A stretch of 64,000 nt of DNA. Source: Ascaphus truei. Its lineage: Eukaryota > Chordata > Amphibia > Anura > Ascaphidae. The translations under genes were made by a program, and so were the position numbers. Below, piece after piece: positions 46,910 to 57,880 of this stretch. The notes under the pieces are model-generated. The model did not search any database and was not told the DNA's origin. It was given only the letters and a program-made list of their open reading frames with translations. Where the stretch lies: NCBI GenBank assembly GCA_036426205.1, contig CM071574.1, positions 15,955,698-16,019,697 of the forward strand, written 5' to 3'. Position 1 is the stretch's first letter. Every line of letters begins with the position of its first letter.

Positions 46910-47280
46910 TACAGAGGCGGCACATTTTATTTGAGTGCGGCTAGCTCCGCAAGCCTGGGGATGCCCCGGCATGCTAGCCGCACTCCCTCGGCGTGCCGCG
47001 CGGTCACGCGTCATCGGGTGCCTGCGCCCCCTGCACGCGCGTCCAGGGCTCCCCGAGGGAGCCCTGGTGTCCCGCGATGTGGGGGATGGCGGCAGGGTGT
47101 TCCGGGGGACCCGGCGGACCCGGCAGCGGGAGGGAGAAAGCCCCGATCGGAGGGCGCTCCTCCGTGTCTTTGGCGTGCGCCCGGCACCCTCTGGCGCGCG
47201 CCAGGTTACTGCTGCGGCCGAGAACGGGCAAATGCTCGAATAAACTCGGCCGCAGCAGTACATGTACCGTTTGTGTATGT
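46910..47280. mobile_element. GC-rich element with two terminal hairpins
   Basis: Left hairpin: GAGTGCGGCTAG (46933-46944) with CTAGCCGCACTC (46974-46985). Right hairpin: TACTGCTGCGGCCGAG (47207-47222) with CTCGGCCGCAGCAGTA (47245-47260), 16 bp perfect. CpG-dense between them. Overlapping open frames on both strands look like composition effects. Class unknown. Confidence 0.5.
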
Positions 47281-47647
47281 TCAGTAGCGAGAAAAAGTTT
47301 GTGAACCCCAAGGATAATTAATGACATTCCATAGTTTTTCCATTATAACCTTCTTGAATCAAAACCAGTCTTTTCTTAAATATCCAATAGGGTTTATATT
47401 AACTAATTCCATGTCTTTTGAAACAAAATGATGTATGAATTAGACAAACAATGAGTAATTGAGTCAGGGTATGTGAAAAAGTAAGTGAAACCCTGGTTTT
47501 ATCAGCTAAATTAAAAGGGATAATTACAATCTGATTTTTAAATAATTAAGTAGATCTGCAGGGGTGAGTTTGTGAGGCCCTACTCTATATCAAGAGCAGA
47601 GACTTTGTGAGTTTGGTCTTCACCATACAGGTGTGTGGAAACACGTC

Positions 47648-48592
47648 ATGCCACAATCAAAAGAAATCTCTGATGCCCTCAGAAAGGCAGTTATTACTGC
47701 TTATCAGTCTTGGAAGGGTTACAAAACAATTTCTAAGGATTTGGGGTCCACCCAATGGACTGTCAGACATAAGTTTACAAATGGAGAAAGTTCAAGACCA
47801 CAGTCACGCTGACCAGGAGAGGTTGTCCTACCAAAATGTATCCAAGAACAAACTGGCAAATCATCCAGGAAGTCACAAAGAAGCCCAGAGTAACATCCAA
47901 GGATCTGGAGGCCATACACCTTGGCTAACTATCAGAAAAACACTGAACAATATTGTGTTCATGGAACTATAGCCAGGAGGAAACCACAGCTCTCTAAAAG
48001 AGAACATTGCTGCCCGTCTAAAGTTTGCCAAAGAGCGCATAGATCCACAAGATTTCTGGAACAATGTTCTCTGGAAAGATGAGTCAAAGGTAGAACTTTT
48101 TGGCATCAATAAGAAATTTTATGTTTGTCAAAAACCAAACACTGCATTCAACCAGAATAACCTCATCCCAACCATCAAGCATGTTGATGGGAGTGTGATG
48201 GTTTGTGGATGCTTTGCTGCCTCGGGACATGGATGGCATGCCATTATTGACACAACCATCCATTGTATCAAAAGATTCTAGAGGAGAATGTCAGGTCCAT
48301 CCGTTCGTGGACTGAAGCTGAACCAAAAGTGGGTCATTCAGCAAGACAATGATTGTAAACATACAATCAGATCTACAAAAGAATGGCTACAGAAGAAGAA
48401 ATTTTGCGTTCTAGAATGGCCTAGTCAAAGTTCGGATCTAAACTCCATTGAAATGTTGTTGCAGGACTTGAAGCGAGCACTCCATGCAAGGAAGCCCTCA
48501 AATGTCACTGAGTTGAAGCAGTTGTGTAAGGAGGAACGGGTCAAAATTCCTCAAAACCGATCTGAGAGACTGACCAGCAGTAATAGGAAATG
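47648..48592 (+). pseudogene. Tc1-like transposase, 5' and main part
   Basis: Starts at ATG 47648 with the helix-turn-helix part (SLGRVTKQFLRIWG read in a shifted frame). The DDE domain follows: WKDESKVELFG with the first catalytic Asp at 48078-48080, then HVDGSVMVCGCFAASGHG, then IQQDNDCKHT and SSDLNSIEMLLQDLKR. The last two are the second Asp and the Glu of the DD34E family. Stops and frameshifts disrupt it. Coding sequence stops at the LTR-element insertion at 48592 and resumes at 53894. Confidence 0.8.
48588..48592 (+). repeat. 5-bp target duplication of the LTR element (left)
   Basis: AAATG directly before the left LTR. The partner is AAATG at 53895-53899, displaced from the LTR by a MITE that inserted at the junction. 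Confidence 0.7.
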
Positions 48593-49107
48593 TGTCACGG
48601 GAGACTCCTGTGGCGGATAGGATCTCGGTGGCCGGAACAGCAGGAGTGTAGTAGGGGTCACAATCACAGGGTCCGAGGCAGGCGGCAGATAGCGCAGTCA
48701 GGTAACAAGCAGAGGTCAGCAACGAGGAGACTGGAACAGGACAGGCGGGGCAGGACAGGTCCGGAAGCAGGGACTGAGAACAGGGAGCAGGGACTGAGAA
48801 CGGGGAGCAGGGACTGAGACTGGGGAGCAAGGAACAAACAGGGACAAGCCAGATTACCAGCAAGGGCCTTTACTAAGAACAGAATCAAAATACAGGAACA
48901 GATCAGGATCAAAGACAGAGGCATGTGCAATAGGAGTCTGACTTGAAACAAAGGCAAAGGAAACAGACAGGAAGCAGAACTATAAGACAGAGAGAGGAGC
49001 AACAAGAAGACAGACAGACAGACAGAGGAACCCAGAGCAAACAGAAGGCAGCAGCACACCCGGTAGACAAAGAAGCTATGGCTAGGCAGGAGGTCTAGGC
49101 GCTGACA
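48593..49107 (-). mobile_element. LTR (3' LTR in element sense)
   Basis: 515-bp direct repeat of 52861-53404. Plus strand TGTCACGGG...GCTGACA, so both strands start TG and end CA. Rich in GGAGCAGGGACTGAGA repeats. The adjoining CTCCCCCCTCTC at 49111-49122 is, on the minus strand, a purine tract (GAGAGGGGGGAG) next to the LTR, which sets the element's sense as minus. Confidence 0.85.
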
Positions 49108-52048
49108 TTACTCCCCCCTCTCGAGAGCGTTCTCCAGACCAGCGGTGCGCAAACTGTGGGGCGCCACCCCCAGGGGGGGCGCGACACTGCCGACGGGGGG
49201 CGCGGGGTTTACAGAGGCCCCGCGCGCTTCCCGAAGGCACTTGAATTAAGTGCCGGGGGAGCTGCAGGGCCTCTGTAAACCTAACTTACCGTGGCTCCGG
49301 CGGCTTCCTCCCTGTGTCGCCATGGCAACGCGGCGTCAAAATGACGCTGCGAGGTCATGTGACGTCACGTTTCTATGGCAACGTGACGTCATTACGCCGG
49401 AGCGCGGGTAAGTTGGGGTTGGGAGGGGGGCGCGGGAGTGAGGGGACAGCCGGCAGGGGGGCGCAGGGAAAAAAGTTTGCGCCCCCCTGCTCCAGACGAT
49501 CCTCCAGGTTCTTCCTGAGGCCTTGATGAAAAGTGGACTCAAGGTGACCCACCTCTGGTGGTTTGTCAGCTGGCAGAGGGTACTCCACAGGTACATTGGG
49601 TGCTGCAAGGAACCTCTGAATGGGTGCGTTCAACCCAAATGCAGGGGCAGAGACATCAGGAACGTGGGCATCAAGGACGGGTGCAGCCTTTCCACATGAG
49701 TCAGTGGGGACACAGAGTTTGCTCTCCATGGTCTCCTATTGCGACTGCCGTTTCGTTGCATCACCCAATGAAAGACCAGCTATTTGAGTTTTCAGCTCTT
49801 GAAGCTGTCCTTCTGCACTTCTTTTTGTAAAGACCCGCCCCCCTCCCCTCCTGTTCTAAAGAGAAATATATATATTTTGTCCCACTCAAAGCAGTTGTCA
49901 GTTCAGCTTCTTTGGAGTTGAGTCGCGACTCCATCTCTCCCAGCTGACTTGGAACAAGGCTTAAATGTGTTTCTTTTTCTTTATTTCTGACCTGTAGCTG
50001 CCGGTACTCCTCCCAGACCTTGTCCAGCTCCAGCTGCAGCTATGCCTTCTCATGGGCTGTGTGTTTCAACACTTTGCAGGCATCAGCCATCTTGACACCA
50101 TAGTGCAGTGTCAGGCCAGCCACTTGAAGGACGGACACCTCCTCCCTCTCTTTTTTGGCAAGCTGTGTCTTGAGCTTAGCAATTTGCACCTGCAGCGCTG
50201 TGAGATACTATGATGTGTGTTCAGCTGTCAGCTTTAGCTCTTTCATTTTTAGGTGTTGTTGCAATTTCCACTCCTCAGTGAGAGATCCCTGGTTAAGTGC
50301 ATCCTGCAATTCTCTTCTCAGGGCTTTCATCTCTTCACTGTGATCATTTTGAACTTGCTTCCATGCATCCCTCATCACGTCTTGGAGCTCTGCAAATTCC
50401 TTTGCTAGGGTCTCGGCAGCTTGTCTTTTCCATGTCTCTTTCTCGTGAGTGTACTGGCTGGTATGGATGGAGCAGTGCCTGTGCTCCTCTAACTCTTGCT
50501 TCAGTTTCTGGACCGCCTTGTGCTCCCTCTCATACAGGGTCACCTGGGCTCTAAGCTCCTCCACCAGCGAGGCTCTGGTTATACTCAGTGTGGCCTTCAG
50601 CTCCTCATGCTGTTCTGTGGAGACACACTGGGTACTCAAATACTCTTGCAGCATCTTTACTTTGTAGGCAGTCTGGAAACTTTCTTCCTGCAGAACTCGC
50701 TGCTTTTCCTCAGCCTTCACCCATCTCTCCTTGGTGTCCTGCAGATGTGTACGCAATTCTTGCAGCTGACTCTGCAGCATATTTTCTGCTTGTGTGCGCT
50801 GCTCCAGTGAGACACGTTCTTCTTGCAGCACTCTCTCTGCAGTATGCAGTGCTGTCTGCACATCTAACTTTTCCTGGGCTAACTGTTTCTTCTCCTCTCC
50901 TAATTCATGGAATTTCTTATCTCATTCACTGACTTGGACATAGAGATTCTTGCACTCTTGGGTTACAGTTTCAAAACTGCTATTTAACCCTCCGTAGATC
51001 TTTCTCAATGAGCATAGTTCTGTGTTTAAGTGGCAACTCTTCACCTTAGAGGCTTCCAGCTCTGTAGTAAGCCTGAAAACCTCTTTCTGAGATGCTTCCA
51101 GTGCTGTGCCAACTTGAGCCACGAAACTCTGGTACTGGGCATTATCTGCGTAAGCCTTCTCCAGCTTACATGACAAGATCACCCTGTCATTCTCCAACTG
51201 ATACTTTTCTTTTTCCAAGTCACCCTCTGCTTTTTCCAGTGCTAATTGCATCCTTGACTTTTCTTCTATCAATAGTCTCTTCTCCTCTTCTAATTCATGG
51301 AGTCTTTTATCTCCTTCACTGGCTTGGACAAAGAAGGTCTTACTCATTTGGTTTATAGTTTCAAACCTACTATTTAACTCTTCGGAGGCGTCTCTCATAG
51401 AACGTATCTCTGTTTTCAAGTAGCATCTCTCCTCCCGAACGACTTCCATCTCTTTTTTGAAGTAGCAAATCTCCTCCTGGGAGACTTTAAGCTCTGTATT
51501 AAGCTTGTCAATTTCCTTCATAAAGATTTCCAGGAATTCGTTACTTTTAGAAGCGAGGCGCTGATCCTCAGCAGCATCAGCATATGCCCTCTCCAGCTCA
51601 CGTGACATGACATCCAGGTCACTCTCCAACTGGTGCTTTTCTTTTCCTGTAGAACACACTTGGCAGTTGCTGAGGATAGACGGCTTTGTAGTGCAGCCTT
51701 GGCTTCTTGCGCTTTATCTAAACGTCCATGAAGACAATCAATCTCTTTTCGTGCAGATTGAAGTGTCTGAGTTAGGGCATATTTTCCTTGATTAAATACT
51801 TCTTTCTTTTCTTCCACTATTCTTGGGATACGTCTGTGAGTTGCCTTAAGCTGCAGCATATCTCTTTAATCAAATGCAGACTCTGGGGTTAAGGGTTCAT
51901 CCTTAATTCCTTCTGCAACTTCCACAGCAACACCTCCCTTCCCTTTCTTCTTCTTCCTTGCTTTGAGAAGTTCTGAAGAACCAGTGGTACTGTGTTCACA
52001 TTTACCGCCCAAGACTGTTTTCAGAGTGGGAGCCATAACTTCGGACAT
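49108..52048 (-). pseudogene. Long coiled-coil protein ORF of the LTR element
   Basis: Starts MSEVMAPTLKTVLGGKCEHS at 52048, then a basic patch (ARKKKKGKGG), then mostly heptad-rich coiled coil: ESDLDVMSRELERAYADAAE, LQEERVSLEQRTQAENMLQS and others. The tail is Pro/Ala-rich (VLDAHVPDVSAPAFGLNAPI). The stop TAA (49108-49110) abuts the LTR, and the frame fits once the 358 bp of MITE and duplication are discounted. Roughly 900 codons. Lesions: stop at 51866-51868, frameshift near 51650, stop at 50922-50924, stop near 50208, further stops near 50070 and 49734, and a frame change at about 49850-49900. Residues around 51300 and 50930 belong to a ~125-residue internal duplication. It is not a protein I recognise: it could be a derived gag or a captured host coiled-coil gene. 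Confidence 0.7.
49140..49489. mobile_element. hAT MITE inside the LTR element
   Basis: 350 bp with ends CAGCGGTGCGCAAACT and AGTTTGCGCCCCCCTG, flanked by CTCCAGAC at 49132-49139 and 49490-49497. Inserted in the last codons of the coiled-coil ORF. Same family as 1-179 and 45493-45831. Confidence 0.93.
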
Positions 52049-52860
52049 ACTGTAGGGAAACCAAACTTCCCAAGAAACCAGTAAAGCATAAAATGTGTCT
52101 TTAAAGCAGAAGCATTAGAATAAACAACAGGAATATTAGACACAGAGAGACACAAGATAGGAGAGCTGACCTTTTGAGACCTTAGCATCAGTCACAGAGA
52201 TATCATAAATGCAAGGAAAAAACATAGACAGAGAAATCTGTAGTTAAATCTGAAACTTTAGATATCAGGCGTAGGGATATCATATAAAACAGACAACCTG
52301 CAGTTAAATCTGAAACTTTTGATATCAGGCGTAGGGATATCATAGGTTGCAGAGAAACAAACTTCAGGGGAACTTGCAGGTAAACCTGAAACCTTAGAAC
52401 CAATCATAGGAAGAACTACAGATTGCAGGAAAAAATCACAGCATGCAGTAACAAAATAATGGAAGCACTCTTGTCTTTTGAAAAGGGAACCCTGTGAACA
52501 GCAGTGGTCCAACCAGGGATGCAGAGACAAGCTTTGTCCAGGGAATGAAAGTCAGAGTCTAAAAAGGTGGCAACAGGTACTGCAAGGGTTAACCCAGGCA
52601 CTGCACACAAAAAAAAACCTCAAAGAAAGGTGCACTAGTCTCTGCAGCAACAGTTCTAGTCTCAGTAAAAATGTTTTTCTTTATGAACGCAATAATTCTT
52701 GCAGCTCACTTAGCAGCAACAACAAAAAACCTTCAAGATCCCAACTGGGATTTTCAAAAAAGAAATAAAAGTACTTATCTTCAACCATGCGGATGCGGTC
52801 TGCTGCAGCAGGCAGGCAGAGAATCTGTTCCGGCGAGATCCAGAAGTGGCCTTTGTTTTC

Positions 52861-53404
52861 TGTCACGGGAGACTCCTGTGGCGGGTAGGATCTCGGTGGC
52901 CAGAACAGCAGGAGCGTAGTAGGGGTCACAATCAGAGGGTCCGAGGCAGGCGGCAGACAGCGCAGTCGGATGACAAGCAGAGGTCCGAGGCAGGCGGCAG
53001 ATAGCGCAGTCAGGTAACAAGCAGAGGAGACTGGAACAGGACAGGTGGGGCAGGATAGGTCCGGAAGCAGGGACTGAGAACGGGGAGCAGGGACTGAGAA
53101 CGGGGAGCAGGGACTGAGACCGGGGAGCAAGCAACAAACAGGGACAAGCTAGATTACCAGCAAGGGCCTTTACTAAGAACAGAATCAAAATACAGGAACA
53201 GATCAGGATTAAAGACAGAGGCATGTGCAATAGGAGTCTAACTTGAAACAAAGGCAAGGGAAACAGACAGGAAGCAGAACTATAGGTTAGAGAGAGGAGC
53301 AACAAGAAGACAGACAGACAGACAGAGGAACCCAGAGCTAACAGAAGGCAGCAGCACACCCGGTGGACAAAGAAGCTAGGCAGGAGGTCTTGGCGACCCT
53401 GACA
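52861..53404 (-). mobile_element. LTR (5' LTR in element sense)
   Basis: 544 bp, same as 48593-49107 but with a ~30-bp internal duplication (GGTCCGAGGCAGGCGGCAGA repeated). On the minus strand the interior starts just after TGACA at 52861. No clear tRNA primer-binding site was identified there. Confidence 0.85.
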
Positions 53405-53406
53405 AA

Positions 53407-53893
53407 GGGCCTTATGCAGAGAGCATCGTTATTTCGAAATTCGCCATTTTTTGTACAATTTCGCGCAGAAACCGGCAGAAAATGGCGAGTTCCGAAAAAC
53501 GCGCCATTTTCTTTTTTCAATTGCTAAAACTCGCCTCGCGGCTGGCGAGAACCTCCATCGCGCCATTTTTAAAACTCTCCGAATGCAGAGAGGTGCGAAC
53601 GGCATAAAGCGGCTGTTCGCGCCAAAAAATGCCGCGATTCTCGCATTTTTGCCGCGCCAGGAAAAGATGGCAAGATGGCGCTCGCCGCCTATAGTAAAGG
53701 GGAAAAAAAGGCGCGAATTTGTTTTTACACGTTTCTGAAGCGCGCATCTCGCCAATTTAAACTCGCCACACGCATCCATGTTAAACATAGCAGAATTCGC
53801 ACTTTTCTGCATATGGAGAATAAAACTCTCCAAAAAAGCTACTTTTTATGAAATTCGCCAATTTTAAAATTCTATGCTCTCTGCATAAGGCCC
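53407..53893. mobile_element. 487-bp MITE at the LTR-element junction
   Basis: Inverted ends GGGCCTTATGCAGAGAGCAT and ATGCTCTCTGCATAAGGCCC. The interior has AAATTCGCCATTTT-type words. It sits between the LTR end (53404) and the displaced AAATG, with AAA on both sides, consistent with a 3-bp duplication. Confidence 0.85.
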
Positions 53894-53947
53894 AAAATGC
53901 TTAGCTGAAGTTCTTGTTCCTCAAGGGGGCGCCACCAGGTACTGAAT
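53894..53947 (+). pseudogene. Tc1-like transposase, 3' remnant
   Basis: Sequence resuming after the insertions continues the transposase frame from 48592 at the AAATG boundary and ends in a GGGGCGCCACC segment before the Tc1 3' UTR and right inverted end. Confidence 0.6.
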
Positions 53948-54131
53948 ATAAAGGTTCACATATTTTTTCACACATGAATATTGAATCATTTGTGGATAAA
54001 TAAATGTTGAAAAAGTATCATGTTTTGTTTGTTCAGGTTATCTTTATCTATTATTAGAACTTGGCTTAAAATCTACTAATATTTTATTTTTGAAATATAT
54101 GAAAACACTAAAGTGTTCATAAATCTTTTCT

Positions 54132-54134
<3 letters not shown>

Positions 54135-54171
<37 letters not shown>
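54135..54171. repeat. (GT)n microsatellite
   Basis: About 18 GT units directly after the Tc1 right end. Confidence 0.95.
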
Positions 54172-54172
<1 letters not shown>

Positions 54173-54939
54173 TGTCTCCGTCACAGCGTAGGATCTTATG
54201 TCCCAGATTAAGGCAGGAAACGTAGTATTTCTCTATATGGGGTTTATTTACAAGGATAAATAATACCGTCCCTTTAATTCAAAACAAATCATAAAATAAA
54301 TGCCTACTTCTCTTAGGAGACTAACTATACATGCAGCTTCAGTAACTGGATGGACAGCTATGCTGGTTACCACCCCAAAATCGGTACTATTAAAGCTAAA
54401 CATATATACAGTCTCTACACACAGCATTATAGTGTTTCTCTTATCTGTTATTCCAAGGTTATGGAGCAGATGTCCCGCTTCAGCGCGGTCTCACGTCCCT
54501 CCTTCCTAGGGGAGCTCAGCCCTACGAGAGCTCAGAGAATCTCTCCTCTGTAAGTACAATGTTAAGGAAAGGACATCCCGCTTCAGCACGGTCTCGCATC
54601 CTTCCTTCCTCTTCCTGGGATTAACAACCCAGGCAGTCCCAGCAGACTCCACGACCACCGTCCAGTGGACTGTGCCAGCTTTCACAGCTGGGGAGAACTC
54701 TTCTCTGCCCCCCTTCTCTGGGAAGAGCAGTCTCTCTGTGTGTAGTCACTTCATGACTTTTAAAACTCCATGAGCAATCAGGAGTTCAGCCTGCTCAATT
54801 AATTTGCAGCTGCTGGCTTCTCTAGGGAAATTAACTCTCTGTACAGTGGAAAGTCCCATAGCCACCCTATTTCAACAACACTAAGACACGTTTAGATTGT
54901 CGCAGTTATTATCTTATTATATATATATATATAATTATA

Positions 54940-54971
<32 letters not shown>

Positions 54972-55590
54972 GCATTGCTCACTCACTAATGTGCCCTCAG
55001 GTGCAGAATGTGGGCAGCTAGTTGGATTATAAGCAATGCAGCAGTTATCTCCCTGGAGAAGCTAGCCACGGTGTAGCAAATTACTTAAGAAGCACTCCTG
55101 AAGAAAAAGGAGTTTTAAAAGTCAGGAAGTCACATGCACACGAGAGACAGCTTTTTCCCGGAGAAGGGGAGAGAGAGAGAGTTTTCCCCAGCTAGGAAGA
55201 GGCTGGCACAGTCCCCTAGGCTTGCTGGAGAGTGGTCACGGAGCCTGTTGGGACTGCTTGGGTTGTAAATCCTAGGAAAAAAAAGGAAGGACACGAGACT
55301 GTGCTGAAGCAGGGATGTCCTGTCCAGGACCTTGCAGCTGTTGCAGGGTCCAGAGGGAATTACCCGGAGCCCTGGGAGGAATTCCCTAGACTCTCGTGGG
55401 GCCGAGCTGCATATTTATTCAGTCTCCTATGAAGGAGTAGATTTTTTTTATATGATTTGTTTTGCCTTAAAGGGACGGTGGGCCTGTTATTGTATTATTT
55501 AACCCCTGTAAATAAACCCTGTGTAAAGGAGTAAAGAGTCTCCTGCCTAAATATGGGACTTAAGATACAGCAATGTGATGCAGACATAAC
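54172..55590. mobile_element. Foldback with AT-rich centre, copy 1
   Basis: 54172-54900 is inverted at 54980-55590. For example TTTACAAGGATAAATAATAC near the left end matches the complement of TTTAACCCCTGTAAATAAACC near the right. The GGACATCCCGCTTCAGCACGG region at about 54571 is inverted at about 55296-55320. An (AT)n core lies at about 54916-54970. Palindromes with AT centres are prone to breakage and to assembly error. Confidence 0.7.
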
Positions 55591-55601
55591 AATAGATAGA
55601 T

Positions 55602-56350
55602 CAGGGCTGGATTAACCATTAAGCAAAATAAGCACGTGCTTAGGGCATCAAGGGAAGAGGGGCACCACAGAAATTTTCCATTGCCGGATTTACCATGGAC
55701 CATATGGTGCAAACCTGCAAATGATGCAGCTGAACCAGGTTCCACAAAAAGGGGCTCCCACAAAAAATGAAAAAATTACATACATATATATACAATAATA
55801 AAAATAATAATAATATAGTAATAATAGAGGTTAATGATATACATTAATCTTGGGAATACAACAATGTAAAAACAAGATTCAGTCATGCTAAACTTTATTG
55901 AATAATTGTAGAAGACAATATTGAGTGTGCCTTTCCAACTGTAGACATTTGCTTTAGTATATTTTTAACATTAATGGTCACAAATTGCTCAGCTGAGCGT
56001 TCATTTTCTCAGTTGAAGTATATTAAAAAAAATCCCAACAGAACAACTATGCAACAAGGCAGGCTGGGTGCCTTATCTGTACTAAGTATAGAAGCAGATG
56101 TGTTAGGTAACAATAGTTTTGATCAAAGACTTTACAATTAGAAAAAGTATGAGAAAACTTTTCAAATATAAATAAAGTGGAAGTATACAAAAATAAACAT
56201 TCTTTTCCATCTTACTGTAAGTTTTATTTCATTTCGAAAAATAACATTTTATTTTACGGTTCATTATTGTTTATATTTTGAATTAGATATATATGGGGCA
56301 CCAAAATCTTTTAAGTGCTTAGGGCCTCTAAAGGTCTTAATCCGGCCCTG
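55602..56350 (+). mobile_element. hAT deletion derivative with transposase C-terminus, copy 1
   Basis: TIRs CAGGGCTGGATTAA and TTAATCCGGCCCTG (56337-56350) with AGATAGAT on both sides. The right duplication continues into a (GATA)n microsatellite to about 56406. It is an internally deleted element that keeps the end of the transposase gene. Confidence 0.85.
55902..56141 (+). pseudogene. hAT transposase dimerisation domain remnant
   Basis: A 79-codon frame with no start codon, ending at TAG 56139-56141. It reads IIVEDNIECAFPTVDICF, then TLMVTNCSAERSFSQLKYIK, then RLGALSVLSIEADV...FD. The SAERSFSxLKxIK...RLxxLxxLSIE signature is the C-terminal dimerisation region of hAT transposases. The rest of the gene is deleted. 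Confidence 0.85.
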
Positions 56351-56406
<56 letters not shown>

Positions 56407-56639
56407 CCAGCAACATATGCTGCGTTTTGCAAAAGAGATGTTCGAATAAAGGGAAATATAATTACATGGGGCTGCGGGTATCTTATTATATATTAGTGAA
56501 AGCACTGTATGCCTGTCTGCATCTTCCTGTGTCCCTAGGGAAATCTCCTTGGTCACCTTGCCGCCCGCCACCGCACCTCTCATTGGCCTTAGAGACGGAG
56601 TGACGACACACAGATACACACTACCCTCTCTGCTCTCTT

Positions 56640-57500
56640 GGCCCCTCGGCCAAAAACAAAAACATACCCTGATCGTCCTTCCAATCGCCCCCCATGCAAC
56701 ATGTCAACATCACCTCCACTCCCCGGAGCTCCACTTTCACTCCCTCCGCTGCCCACTCAACCTCCCTCCCGCGCCCACTCCAGCTCTCTCCCGTCCACTG
56801 CACCATCCCTCCCGCGGTCCACTCCTCACCAGCTCCAACTCTCCACTACACCTCCCTCCCGTCTCCACTGCTCTCTCCTCCACTCATACCTCCCCTCCCC
56901 CGGCGGGTGGGGGGACCGGAGGGGGGAACCACTACAGCCACCCTAAAGGCGCCCGTGAAGCATTTCTAACACTACCTCCCTCTATCCACTCCCTCCCACT
57001 CCACTCCACTCCACTCCCACTCAGCCTCCCTCCTCCCCTTCCGTCTCCAGCCTCCCATCCCCTCAACTCCCTCCCAGCTCCCCCCTCCTACACTCCCGCC
57101 CGCCACTCCCTCACCGGCGGGCAGGGGGACCGGAGGGACGGACTACGGCACGCGCCAGACTAAGAGGCTGCCCGAGAAGCACCGGTGCTCCACTCCCCGC
57201 CCGGCTCACTCCCTCCCGCTCCGCTCCGCTCCCCACGGGGGGACCGGCGGGGGACACTCGGCCACCTAAGAGGCGCCCGGAAGCCGCTCCACTTCCCGTC
57301 ACCGCTCCACTCCCTCCCCGAGCGGGGGGACCGGCAGGGGTGACACACAAGCGGCCACCTAAGAGGGACCGCCCGGAGCCCGCTCCCTCCCCCTGTACAT
57401 CACTCACCTCCCTCCACGCTCCACATCACCTCCCTCCCCGGCGGGGGGACAACGTGCCACCCTAAGATGGCGGCGCCCGGAAGGACCCCCTTCCATCCTC
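56640..57500. repeat. GC/CT-rich VNTR, copy 1
   Basis: About five diverged units, each with CACTCCCTCCC, then CGGCGGGGGGACCGG, then CCACC(C)TAAGAGGCGCCCG and GAAGC. Units are about 80-110 bp. Proline/serine- and glycine-rich open frames on both strands are composition artefacts. Confidence 0.7.
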
Positions 57501-57534
57501 GCGGACTAACTAAGAGGGCGGCGCAAGCAAGGAG

Positions 57535-57880
57535 TAGTGATGTGGGGTGTGTGGGTGTCCTCTGTGTTGGTGTCACTGTTGTGTGTGTCTCACTAAGGGT
57601 AAAGTGATGGTGTGTTGTCTCACTGTGTGTTGTGTGTCTCACTGTGTGTGTGATGTGTCACTGTGGTGTGGTTGTGGTACACTTGTTTTGGTGGACTAAC
57701 TGTGTGTGTGTGGTTGTAGTCTCAACTGTGTGTCTGATGTCTCAGTGTGATGGTTGTTTTGTGTGTGTGTTTGTGTGTGTGTGTGTGGTGTGTTGATGTG
57801 TCACTGGGTGTGGTGATGTCCTTGTGTGTGTGTTCACTGTGTTTGTGTTGTGTGTGTGTGGTGTGTCAACATGGGGTGGG
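57535..57880. repeat. GT-rich low-complexity tract, copy 1
   Basis: GTGTGTCTCACTGTGTG-type words with interruptions. Not coding. Confidence 0.85.

Larger units (their letters stand above)
48593..53404 (-). mobile_element. LTR retrotransposon with a coiled-coil ORF only
   Basis: Two LTRs (515 and 544 bp) flank about 3.75 kb, of which 358 bp are a later hAT MITE plus its duplication. A 5-bp duplication (AAATG) flanks the element. The interior holds a single decayed minus-strand coding region for a coiled-coil protein. I find no protease, RT, RNase H or integrase motifs, and no zinc knuckle. It must have depended on another element's machinery. Inserted in the Tc1 transposase gene. Confidence 0.8.
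47287..54134 (+). mobile_element. Tc1/mariner element split by nested insertions
   Basis: Inverted ends GCGAGAAAAAGTTTGTGAAC at 47287 and, reversed, GCAAGAAAAGATTTATGAAC ending at 54134. TA precedes the left end. The right side runs into a GT microsatellite that may have replaced the TA. Original sequence is 47287-48592 plus 53894-54134; the 5.3 kb between are later insertions. Confidence 0.8.

Noticed and set aside
46847..47311. Overlapping Arg/Pro/Ala-rich open frames on both strands
   Set aside because: A composition effect of CpG-rich DNA within the two-hairpin element.
56549..57163. 204-residue Pro/Ser/Leu-rich open frame
   Set aside because: Lies on the GC/CT-rich VNTR. Both strands are open and no domain is present.
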